From Archangium violaceum Cb vi76 (lineage in GTDB: Bacteria; Myxococcota; Myxococcia; Myxococcales; Myxococcaceae), in the NCBI RefSeq assembly GCF_000733295.1, contig NZ_JPMI01000298.1, forward strand, positions 25,561 to 89,560: DNA of 64,000 nt, read 5' to 3'. The position numbers and the translations under genes are program-made. Below the pieces are notes generated by a model that was not told the origin of the DNA, searched no databases, and worked only from the letters and a program-made list of their open reading frames with translations. Numbering within the stretch: the stretch's first letter is position 1; every line of letters starts with the position of its first letter. Of the stretch, positions 24,632-34,231 are shown piece by piece.

Positions 24632-25273
24632 ATGGGTGACGTGGAACTCGCGGAGGCACTCCGGCGGCAGGGCATCTCCGACACGCGGGTGCTCGAGGTG
24701 ATTGGGGAATTGGACCGGGCGGCGTTCGTCCCGGAGTCGATGCGGGACGTGGCTGGACAGGACTTGCCACTGCCCATCGGCCATGGGCAGACGATCAGCC
24801 AGCCGTTCATCGTGGCCTTCATGACGCAGGCGCTCAACCTCCAGCCCGGTGAGCGGGTGTTGGAGATTGGAACGGGCTCGGGCTACCAGACGGCCGTGCT
24901 CGCGCGGCTGGGGGCCGAGGTGTACACGATGGAGAGCCTCCCGGAGCTGGCCGGTCCGGCCCGGGAGCGGCTGGAGCGGATGGGCTTCAATGGCATTCAT
25001 TTCCGGGTAGGTGATGGCTCGGCCGGCTGGCCGGAGGACGCGCCGTTCGACGCCATCCTGGGCACGGCGGCCCCGGAGCGGTTGCCCCCAGCGCTCTACC
25101 AGCAACTGCGGCCAGGCGGCCGGCTGGTGTTGCCGGTGGGTCCGAGGCACGGCTCCCAGGAGCTGATCCGGGTCACCCGGCCGTCACGAGGGGAGGCTCC
25201 CCAGGTGGAGAAGCTGCTGGGCGTGCGCTTCGTGCCGATGACGAGTTCGCCGCCGCCCGGGTTCGTGCACTGA
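24632..25273 (+). CDS. pcm: Protein-L-isoaspartate O-methyltransferase
   Basis: 213 residues, the normal length. The methyltransferase motif I is VLEIGTGSGYQTAVLA (near residues 75-90), preceded by the family's PLPIGHGQTISQPFIVAFM stretch. Later come FDAILGTAAPERLP and LRPGGRLVLPVG. The enzyme uses S-adenosylmethionine to methylate damaged isoaspartyl residues and so starts their repair; it acts in the cytoplasm. A terminator follows. Confidence 0.95.
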   Translation: MGDVELAEALRRQGISDTRVLEVIGELDRAAFVPESMRDVAGQDLPLPIGHGQTISQPFIVAFMTQALNLQPGERVLEIGTGSGYQTAVLARLGAEVYTMESLPELAGPARERLERMGFNGIHFRVGDGSAGWPEDAPFDAILGTAAPERLPPALYQQLRPGGRLVLPVGPRHGSQELIRVTRPSRGEAPQVEKLLGVRFVPMTSSPPPGFVH

Positions 25274-25345
25274 GGCGGTCTCCGCCTCGGGAACCGGGCT
25301 CCTTGATTCCTGTCAGTCAGTTGCTGCGGCAAGCATTGTAGGTGG

Positions 25346-25383
25346 AACCCCGCGCGTGGGACGTCGCGGGGTTTGTTGTTTTT
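25346..25383 (+). terminator. Intrinsic terminator after pcm
   Basis: AACCCCGCG (25346-25354) and CGCGGGGTT (25365-25373) form a 9-bp stem, followed by TGTTGTTTTT. A strong classic terminator about 75 bp past the pcm stop codon. Confidence 0.85.
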
Positions 25384-25635
25384 GCCATCCGGAATGGCTT
25401 TGTCGCTTCTGCTTTCTCAAACTCCAAAAACGTTGCATGCCAAATCGAATTACATTTGTTGACGGCTTGTCCGTCGTTGAACTCGTGTGGTAAATGTGAA
25501 GTTCCGGCAGTGCGTCTTGGGATTCGGGACACTGCGGCTTCCAGGGGGCACGCGCGCGAGCGCAGCAATCGCCGGGTTTTCACCCGAGTGAGCCGTGCCC
25601 CACACTGGCTTGCTCGTCTCAAGGAGTATCAATAC
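25384..25635. promoter_or_regulatory. AT-richer leader region upstream of the giant subtilase gene
   Basis: The 362-bp gap between pcm and the protease gene has the pcm terminator at its left end. The rest is conspicuously less GC-rich than its surroundings (CAAACTCCAAAAACGTTGCA, then AATTACATTTGTTGAC), as expected for a promoter region. A small stem GACGG-CTTGT-CCGTC lies near 25460. A TTGACG-like -35 element is present there, but no convincing -10 could be paired with it. A ribosome site AAGGAG lies just before the start codon. Confidence 0.45.
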
Positions 25636-28600
25636 ATGAAGGACACGGCGTACCGGCCTGCCGGTAAGCGCGTACGGGCTTTGTCCACGCGCGCACTCGG
25701 AGTGGCTTGGCTCGCGACGACGCTGGCGTGCGGAGGCTCCGCGAAGGAGCCCAGCACTCAGCAGTCCGCGGGCTTTCGTTTTGACCCCTCACTCCACAAG
25801 GTGCAGATCAGCGCGGAGAAGGCCGCCGCGCTGGAGGCGCAGGGAGCCTCGGTCCTCGCGGACTATGGTTCCTACAAGCTGTTGCAGGTGGATGACGCCA
25901 CGCTCAAGCGGCTGCCCGCGCTCAAGGACGCGGAGCTGCGCGACGAGTACAATCACATCCTGCTCAACTCGGGTGTGATCGACACCATGTCCGAGCATGG
26001 GCAGTCGCTGCGCGGCATGAGCAAGACGGCCGTTGGCAAGCGCTTCCACATCGTGCAGTTCGCCGGCCCCGTGCAGCCCGAGTGGTACAAGGCCCTGGAG
26101 GCCACTGGCGTCAAGGTGGTGACGTACATCCCCAACAACGCCTACCTCGTCTACGGCAACCCCGCCGCGATGAACTCGCTGGCGAAGCACACCGACACGG
26201 CTTCCATCATCCAGTGGGATGGCGAGTACCTGGCGGACTTCAAGCTGCATCCGTCCGTCAACAAGATCGCCACGGGCGCCTACTCCATCCAGCTCGTCAA
26301 GGACGAGGGGACGAACGAGGAGACGCTGGCGCTCATCCGCAAGCTGCAGTCGCACGAGGCCCTCGTCCGTAAGTCGATGGACTACGTGAACGTGGTGGCC
26401 TTCGTGGACCGCCAGGCGATCGATCAGCTGGTGCAGCGCCCGGACGTGCTGTCCATCCAGTCGCGCATCGAGCCCAAGAAGTTCGACGAGCGTCAGAACA
26501 TGATCCTCGCCGGGCAGATCTCCGGCACTACGCCCACGGGGCCGGGCTATCTGGCCTGGCTGGCGGCCAAGGGCTTCACCCAGGAGCAGTTCACCACGTC
26601 CGGCTTCGGCGTGGACGTGAGCGACAGCGGCCTGGACAACGCCACGCCGACGCCCAACCACTTCGGTCTGTACGTCAACGGCGATGTCGCCAACGCCAGC
26701 CGCGTGGTCTACGCCCGTCTCGAGGGTACGCCGAACGCCGGCAGCACCAACCAGGGCTGTGACGGCCACGGCACGCTGAACTCCCACATCGTCGGCGGCT
26801 ACGTGGGCCTGACCGGCGCCCCTCACGAGGACACGTCCGGCTACAAGTACGGCCTGGGCGTGGCGCCCTTCGTGAAGCTGGGCTCCTCGGTGCTGTTCGA
26901 TCCGGGCCGGTTCACGAGTCCCGACTACTCGGACCTGCAGGCGCGCGCGTACCGTGACGGCATGCGCATCAGCACCAACAGCTGGGGCTCCAGCTCCAGC
27001 GCGTACACCATTGACTCGCAGGAGTACGACGCCCTCGTCCGCGACGCGCAGCCGGATGGCTCCGCGGTGCCCAACCCGGGCAACCAGCAGATGATCATCG
27101 CCTTCGCGGCGGGTAACGACGGCCCGGCGGTGAACTCGGTGGGCAGCCCGGGCACGGGCAAGAACGTCATCACCGTGGGTGCCTCGGAGAACGTGCATCC
27201 CTTCGGTGGCGCGGATGCCTGCAACACCGCCGACAACGAGGCGAACAGCCTCCTGGACGTGGCGTCCTTCTCCGGCCGTGGTCCCACGGATGACGGCCGC
27301 AAGAAGCCGGACATCATGGCGCCGGGAACGCACGTCTCGGGCGGTATGGCCCAGACGGATGGGCAGCGGGCCAACCCGCCGGCCCTCCCCAATGGCCAGG
27401 CGCTCTCCTGCTTCGACGCCTCCGGCGTGTGCGCGGGCTTCAACAACGACTTCCACCCGCCGGGCCAGCAGTGGACCTCGGCATCCTCCGGTACCAGCCA
27501 CTCCACCCCCGCGGTGGCCGGCGGCGCGGCCCTCCTCTACCAGTACTTCATCAATCAGGGCATGGCCCCGCCGAGCCCGGCGATGGCGAAGGCCTACCTG
27601 ATGAACTCCACCCGTTACATGTCGGGCACGGGGGCCAACGACTCGCTCTACTCCAACAACCAGGGTACCGGTTTGATGGACCTGGGCATGGCCTTCGACG
27701 GCCTGCCCCGCATGCTGGATGACCAGAACCCGGACAGCCTCTTCACCGCCACCGGCCAGACGCGCACCTTCTCCGGTGCCATCTCGGACTCGACGAAGCC
27801 CTTCCGCGTGACGCTGGCGTGGACGGACGCCCCGGGCTCCACCACCGGTAGCGCCTGGAAGAACAACCTGGATCTCACCGTGACGGTGGGTGAGAACACG
27901 TACAAGGGCAACGTCTTCACGGGTGCCAACTCCGTGACCGGCGGCACCGCGGACGGCGCCAACAACGTGGAGAGCGTCTTCCTGCCGGCCGGCACCGAGG
28001 GCTCGTACACCGTGACGGTGACGGCCACCAACATCAACTCGGACGGCGTGCCCAACAACGGCACGTCGCTGGATCAGGACTTCGCGCTCGTCGCGTACAA
28101 CTCCTGCAACCTGGCGCCCGCGACGCCCGAGAGCGTGACGGCCGCGGTGGCGGGTGACAACGCCATCGACGTGAGCTGGACCGACAACGACGCGACCTCG
28201 TACAACATCTACCGGTCCATCACCCCGGGCGGGCCGTACACCCGCGTGGGCACCGCGACGACGTCGCCGTACCATGACGTCGGCGTGTCCGGTGGCACGA
28301 CGTACTACTACGTGGTGCGCGGCGTGAAGTGCGCCGAGTCGCCGCGGTCCACCGAGGTCTCCGCGACGGCCACGGGCGTGTGCACGCTGCCGCCCACCTT
28401 CGCCGGCCTCACCTCCGCCAGCAACGGCGCCGCCAGCACCTGCGCCAACACCCTGAGCTGGTCCGCCGCCACGCCCGTGTGCGCTGGCACCGTCAGCTAC
28501 TCGGTGTACCGGAGCACCACCCAGGGCTTCGCTCCCTCGGCGGCCAACCGGATCGCCACCGGCGTGACGGGCACCTCGTTCTCGGACGACCTGAACCTGA

Positions 28601-31600
28601 CGAACGGCGCCCGGTACTACTACGTGGTGCGCGCGACCGAGGTGAGCTCGGCCACGCTCGAGGAGACGAACACGGTGGAGAAGGCGTCCGTGCCCACGGG
28701 CATCATCACCCCGGCCGTCGGCTTCTTCGACGACTTCGACGCCAACCGTCCCGCCAACGCCTCCGCGTACTGGACGCCGACGGTGCTCGCCGGCAACGCG
28801 GCCTCGGTGAACATCGTCTCCGGTTGCCACTACCAGTCGGCCACCAACGCGTACCGCATGGGTGCGACCAACACGAGCTGCGGTGGTCAGTACCTCGTCA
28901 GCCAGCAGCACGTGCTGGCGCTGGGTGGTAACGGCTCGACGGCGGGCATCAACGGCTTCGCCATCCCGGCCACCGCCATGGGTCCCCAGATGACGTTCAA
29001 CATCTGGTACGACTTCGAGACGCGCTACGACGGTGCCTGGCTCGTCTACAGCACCACGGGCGCCAGCGGTCCGTGGACCAACGTGTCCGACGCGGTGTCG
29101 TCGACGCAGCCGTACATCTCGGCGGGCGGCTATGACAACACGCTCACCAGCTCCTCCACCACGCGCATCTGGACGGGGAACAACGCGGGCGCCAACGGCT
29201 CGCTCAAGGCGGTCACCGTCAACCTCGACGCGCTGGCGGGCAGGACGGTGTGGTTCGGCTTCCGCATGCACACCGACACCACCACCAACGCGGAGGGCTT
29301 GTACGTGGATGACGTCCGCGTCACGGCGGACGCGGCGGGTACCTGCACCACGAACGTGCCGCCCGCGGGCCCGGCCGTCGCCTACCGGGTGGACGGGCTC
29401 GCCAACCTGGTGTCGGCGGGCAATCCGGCCAGCTTCGGCCTCTCGGCCATTGACTCGGCGGGCGTGGTCGCCACCAGCTACACGGGCAGTGCGTCGCTGA
29501 GCAGCTCGGATGGCGCGGCGACCCTGCCGGCCACCGCGTCCTTCACCAACGGCGTGGCGAGCGGTCTGTCCGTCACCTTCGGTACGGCGGGCGTTCAGTC
29601 CATCCGCGCCACGGGCGTGGAGGACCCGGACCTCGTGGGTGGTGCCAGCACCAACGTCACCACCGCGAGCAAGCTGGTCTTCACCACCTCTCCGGCCAAC
29701 ACCGTCGCGGGCGTCGCCTTCGCCCCGAGGGTGGGCCTGGTGGACGCGGCGGGCAAGCCGGTCACGTTGGGCTCGTTCAGCGTCAACGTCTCCATCCAGA
29801 ACAACGCGGGCGGGGGCACGCTGTCGGGCACCACGTCCGTGGCCATGGTCAACGGTGTCGCCACCTTCACGGGCCTGTCCATCAACAAGGTGGGCACGGG
29901 CTATACCCTGAAGGCGAGCGTCGCCGGCCTGGAGGATGGCATCAGCTCGGCCTTCAACATCACCCCGGCCGCGGCGGCGAGGCTCGTCTTCTCGACGCAG
30001 CCCTCCAACACCGTGGTGGGCTCGGCCATCACCCCGGCGGTGCAGGTGGCCATCCAGGACGCCCTGGGCAACCAGACCACCTCCACGGCCAACGTCACCC
30101 TCGCGCTCTCCGGGGTGACGGGGGCCACGCTGTCCGGCACCGCCACGGTGGCGGCGGTGGCGGGTGTGGCGACCTTCCCGGGTCTGTCGACGACCAAGGC
30201 GGGCACCGGCTTCAAGCTGTCCGCCACCTCGGGCTCGCTCACCGCGGCGAGCAGCGACGCCTTCTCGATGATCGCTGGCGCTTCGTACCGGGCGGCCATC
30301 ACCCGTCAGCCCACCAACGTGGATGCGGGTGCTGCCATCAGCCCGTCCGTCCAGGTCACGCTCTACGACGAGCATGGCAACCTGGCGACGCACTCGTCCG
30401 CGCCGGTGTCGGTGTACCTGGGCAACAACCCGGGGAGCGCGACGCTGGGTGGCACCACCACCGTGAATGCCGAGGCGGGCGTGGCCACCTTCGACAATCT
30501 GACGGTGAGCCGTCCTGGCTCCAACTACACCCTGGTGGCCGGCACGAACGGCGTCTACCTGGGCACCAGCGTCGGCTTCGACGTGCGTGAGGGCGCGGCT
30601 TCGCGGCTCGTCTTCACCAGCACGCCGGCGGACAAGACGGCCGTGGGCTCCGCGTTCACGGTGCGCGTGGCGGTCCAGGACAGCGCTGGCAACCTCCTCC
30701 CCAGTGCGACGCCCGAGGTGACGCTGTCGCTCGTCACCGAGTCGGGTGCCACCCTGGGCGGGACGAAGACGGTCACCGCCGCTGGCGGCGTGGCCACCTT
30801 CTCGGGCATCTCCGTGGACAAGGTGGGCACGGGCTACGTGCTCCAGGCGGAGTCGGCGGGCCTCTCCTCCGGCACCTCCCCGGCCTTCAGCGTCGTTCCG
30901 GATTACGCCGGGACGGGGCAGCTGGTCTTCCGCGGCACGCCGGGTAGCGCCACGGCCGGGGCCACCCTGGCTCCGATCGAGGTGGAGCTGCGGGACTCGC
31001 TGGGCAACCTGCTCACGGACAGCAAGGCCCTGGTGACCCTGGGCCTGGGTGCGAACCCCGCCGCCGGCTCGCTGCTGGGCTCGGTGTCGGTGGCCGCGGT
31101 CAATGGCGTGGCCACGTTCGATGCACTCTCGCTGCGCAAGGCGGGCGCCGGCTACACGCTGGTGGCGGCCGCCGAGGGCTTCACGGGTGCGACGAGCGCG
31201 GCGTTCGCGGTGGCGCCGGGCGCGGTGGCCAGCTACTCGCTGGCGCTTCCCCCGAGCATCACGGCGGGCCAGGAGGTCACGTTCTCCGCCACGGCGTATG
31301 ACGCCTACGGCAACGTGGCCACCCACTTCTCCGGTCCCATCGCGGTGACGAGCTCGGACACGGCGGCGGTGCTGCCGGCCAACGTGCTCTTCGCCGAGGG
31401 TGTGAGCGCCGAGGTGAAGGTGACGTTCAAGTCGCTGGGCCTGAAGACGCTGTCCCTGGGCGAGGGTGCCCTGAGCAGCGTCGCGCAGACCAACGTGACG
31501 GCGTTCGCGCAGCCCACGGTGTCCATCACCAGCCCCGCGGGCGGCACGGAGGTGTCCGGCAAGGTCACCATCACCGCCCAGGGCGCGGTGGCCACCGGTA

Positions 31601-31908
31601 CCACGCTGAGCCAGCTGTCCATCATGGTGGATGGCGTGGTCATCGGCTCGGGTGCCGAGGGCACGCTGTCGGCCGAGTGGGACAGCTCCGGCGCCACGGG
31701 CGGCAAGCACAGCATCACGGCCGTCATCACCGACGGTGCTGGCAACGTGGTGTACTCGGCTCCGGTGGGCATCACCGTGAAGGCCGAGGAGCCGGCGAGC
31801 TGCGGTTGCGCCGCCACCTCGGGCGCGGACGCGAGCCTGTACCTGGGTCTGTTCGCCCTGGCCCGGTACGTGTCGCTGCGCCGCCGTCAGGCGAAGAAGG
31901 CCGCCTGA
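25636..31908 (+). CDS. Giant S8 subtilisin-like lipoprotein protease with Fn3 and Ig-like repeats and MYXO-CTERM tail
   Basis: 2090 residues. ATG 25636 has AAGGAG upstream; a lipoprotein-type signal follows (LATTLACGGSAKEP). The subtilase domain carries the triad Asp330 (DVSDSGLDN), His378 (GCDGHGTLNSH) and Ser621 (SGTSHSTPAVAGG). A P-domain-like segment, two fibronectin-III-like repeats (about 830-1020) and a beta-rich domain (about 1030-1240) follow. At least six tandem Ig-like repeats of about 100 residues come next (about 1270-1950), each with ...VDxxGN..., a GT-T-V-A strand and GVATFxxLSxxKxGxGY. The tail has SCGCAATSGA, a hydrophobic stretch and LRRRQAKKAA, the MYXO-CTERM pattern. The combination of lipobox and sorting tail is odd. 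The protease is probably surface-exposed and used in prey lysis or nutrition. Confidence 0.93.
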   Translation: MKDTAYRPAGKRVRALSTRALGVAWLATTLACGGSAKEPSTQQSAGFRFDPSLHKVQISAEKAAALEAQGASVLADYGSYKLLQVDDATLKRLPALKDAELRDEYNHILLNSGVIDTMSEHGQSLRGMSKTAVGKRFHIVQFAGPVQPEWYKALEATGVKVVTYIPNNAYLVYGNPAAMNSLAKHTDTASIIQWDGEYLADFKLHPSVNKIATGAYSIQLVKDEGTNEETLALIRKLQSHEALVRKSMDYVNVVAFVDRQAIDQLVQRPDVLSIQSRIEPKKFDERQNMILAGQISGTTPTGPGYLAWLAAKGFTQEQFTTSGFGVDVSDSGLDNATPTPNHFGLYVNGDVANASRVVYARLEGTPNAGSTNQGCDGHGTLNSHIVGGYVGLTGAPHEDTSGYKYGLGVAPFVKLGSSVLFDPGRFTSPDYSDLQARAYRDGMRISTNSWGSSSSAYTIDSQEYDALVRDAQPDGSAVPNPGNQQMIIAFAAGNDGPAVNSVGSPGTGKNVITVGASENVHPFGGADACNTADNEANSLLDVASFSGRGPTDDGRKKPDIMAPGTHVSGGMAQTDGQRANPPALPNGQALSCFDASGVCAGFNNDFHPPGQQWTSASSGTSHSTPAVAGGAALLYQYFINQGMAPPSPAMAKAYLMNSTRYMSGTGANDSLYSNNQGTGLMDLGMAFDGLPRMLDDQNPDSLFTATGQTRTFSGAISDSTKPFRVTLAWTDAPGSTTGSAWKNNLDLTVTVGENTYKGNVFTGANSVTGGTADGANNVESVFLPAGTEGSYTVTVTATNINSDGVPNNGTSLDQDFALVAYNSCNLAPATPESVTAAVAGDNAIDVSWTDNDATSYNIYRSITPGGPYTRVGTATTSPYHDVGVSGGTTYYYVVRGVKCAESPRSTEVSATATGVCTLPPTFAGLTSASNGAASTCANTLSWSAATPVCAGTVSYSVYRSTTQGFAPSAANRIATGVTGTSFSDDLNLTNGARYYYVVRATEVSSATLEETNTVEKASVPTGIITPAVGFFDDFDANRPANASAYWTPTVLAGNAASVNIVSGCHYQSATNAYRMGATNTSCGGQYLVSQQHVLALGGNGSTAGINGFAIPATAMGPQMTFNIWYDFETRYDGAWLVYSTTGASGPWTNVSDAVSSTQPYISAGGYDNTLTSSSTTRIWTGNNAGANGSLKAVTVNLDALAGRTVWFGFRMHTDTTTNAEGLYVDDVRVTADAAGTCTTNVPPAGPAVAYRVDGLANLVSAGNPASFGLSAIDSAGVVATSYTGSASLSSSDGAATLPATASFTNGVASGLSVTFGTAGVQSIRATGVEDPDLVGGASTNVTTASKLVFTTSPANTVAGVAFAPRVGLVDAAGKPVTLGSFSVNVSIQNNAGGGTLSGTTSVAMVNGVATFTGLSINKVGTGYTLKASVAGLEDGISSAFNITPAAAARLVFSTQPSNTVVGSAITPAVQVAIQDALGNQTTSTANVTLALSGVTGATLSGTATVAAVAGVATFPGLSTTKAGTGFKLSATSGSLTAASSDAFSMIAGASYRAAITRQPTNVDAGAAISPSVQVTLYDEHGNLATHSSAPVSVYLGNNPGSATLGGTTTVNAEAGVATFDNLTVSRPGSNYTLVAGTNGVYLGTSVGFDVREGAASRLVFTSTPADKTAVGSAFTVRVAVQDSAGNLLPSATPEVTLSLVTESGATLGGTKTVTAAGGVATFSGISVDKVGTGYVLQAESAGLSSGTSPAFSVVPDYAGTGQLVFRGTPGSATAGATLAPIEVELRDSLGNLLTDSKALVTLGLGANPAAGSLLGSVSVAAVNGVATFDALSLRKAGAGYTLVAAAEGFTGATSAAFAVAPGAVASYSLALPPSITAGQEVTFSATAYDAYGNVATHFSGPIAVTSSDTAAVLPANVLFAEGVSAEVKVTFKSLGLKTLSLGEGALSSVAQTNVTAFAQPTVSITSPAGGTEVSGKVTITAQGAVATGTTLSQLSIMVDGVVIGSGAEGTLSAEWDSSGATGGKHSITAVITDGAGNVVYSAPVGITVKAEEPASCGCAATSGADASLYLGLFALARYVSLRRRQAKKAA

Positions 31909-32007
31909 TGAGTGACGCGGTCCCGGGCGCCAGGCGGCGCGCCGGGGCCAGGCCGGGCGGGGAGGTCTTCTCCGCCCGGCTGTCACGCAGACGAGCAGGT
32001 TGAACCG

Positions 32008-32046
32008 AACGCGCTGGTGTGGGTCCATCCCCGCCAGCGCGTTTTT
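32008..32046 (+). terminator. Intrinsic terminator after the subtilase gene
   Basis: AACGCGCTGG (32008-32017) and CCAGCGCGTT (32034-32043) form a 10-bp stem, followed by TTTTTC. It lies about 100 bp past the protease stop and separates it from the zinc-ribbon/thrC unit. Confidence 0.8.
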
Positions 32047-32107
32047 CATGGGGCGGGCGGGCGCGGGTGCATTGCCCGGGTGGAGCGGGGCCGCTAACCT
32101 CCCGATC

Positions 32108-32674
32108 ATGATCATCTGCCCCATGTGCGAGCACCAACAGGCTCAGGGCACCGAGTGCGAAGTCTGTGGGAAGAAGCTGTTCACGACCGCGCCGGTGGCG
32201 GTGCCGGTGACGCGGCTGGCGGAGCTGGAGCAGACGCAGCTGGCGGGAGGGCGCGCACCGGTGCAGACCGCGGCGATTCCCGACCTGGAGCTGACGGCCC
32301 AGCAGGCGGTGCGGGAAGTCGCCGTGCAGCCGGTGCCCGAGCTGGACACGGGCCGTTCCGCGGCGGCGGGCAACGTCATGGTGGCGCCGGTCCAGGACAT
32401 GGACACGGGCCGGGCGGCCTCGGACGGACTGAAGACGGCGGCCCCCACGGGCCCGGTCGTCTGCCGCTACTGCCGCAACGTGCAGGACATCGGGAACGTG
32501 TGCGATCGCTGCGGCATGCGGCTGCCCAAGGCGCGCGTGGCGCGGCCCGAGGCGTCCGCGTCCAGCGGGCCGCCGCAGGCCGGTGAGCGGACGGCGTGCC
32601 CGAAGTGCCACACGCCGGGGTACGCGGGCCGGGCCTGTGTGACGTGCAGCACGATGATTCCAGCGGCGGAGTGA
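32108..32674 (+). CDS. Zinc-ribbon protein of unknown function
   Basis: 188 residues. Three Cys4 or Cys-rich ribbons are visible: CPMCEHQQ...CEVCGKK at the N-terminus (about 4-22), CRYCRNV...CDRCGMRL (about 119-138), and CPKCHTPG...CVTCST near the C-terminus. The long middle segment is Ala/Val/Thr-rich and looks disordered (VPVPELDTGRSAAAG). It may be a regulatory or protein-binding scaffold. The stop overlaps a GTG that could start the thrC frame, so the two genes form one unit, but no link to threonine synthesis is evident. Confidence 0.7.
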   Translation: MIICPMCEHQQAQGTECEVCGKKLFTTAPVAVPVTRLAELEQTQLAGGRAPVQTAAIPDLELTAQQAVREVAVQPVPELDTGRSAAAGNVMVAPVQDMDTGRAASDGLKTAAPTGPVVCRYCRNVQDIGNVCDRCGMRLPKARVARPEASASSGPPQAGERTACPKCHTPGYAGRACVTCSTMIPAAE

Positions 32675-32679
32675 TCACC

Positions 32680-34008
<1,329 letters not shown>

Positions 34009-34231
34009 CCCAGACTGCGCATCCCGGGTGCAAGCTCGAGCAGGTGCGGGGCCGCCTCCTCGCGGCCTTCCCGCCACCTGCGTGGGCGAGTCGGCCCGGC
34101 TGGAGGCCACCGCCCGCGTGTCCAACGACGAGTGGTGCTGAATTGTCTGGTCCTGCGCACCGCTGGCCCCGCTTGGCGGGCAGGGCCCGTGCACGGTGTG
34201 TGATGTCCCCATGGGACTGGAGTAGTCCGCG

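Noticed and set aside
29640..31500. DNA tandem repeat or CRISPR-like array in the subtilase gene
   Set aside because: The periodicity is that of diverged Ig-like protein domains of about 100 residues; there is no identical DNA unit.
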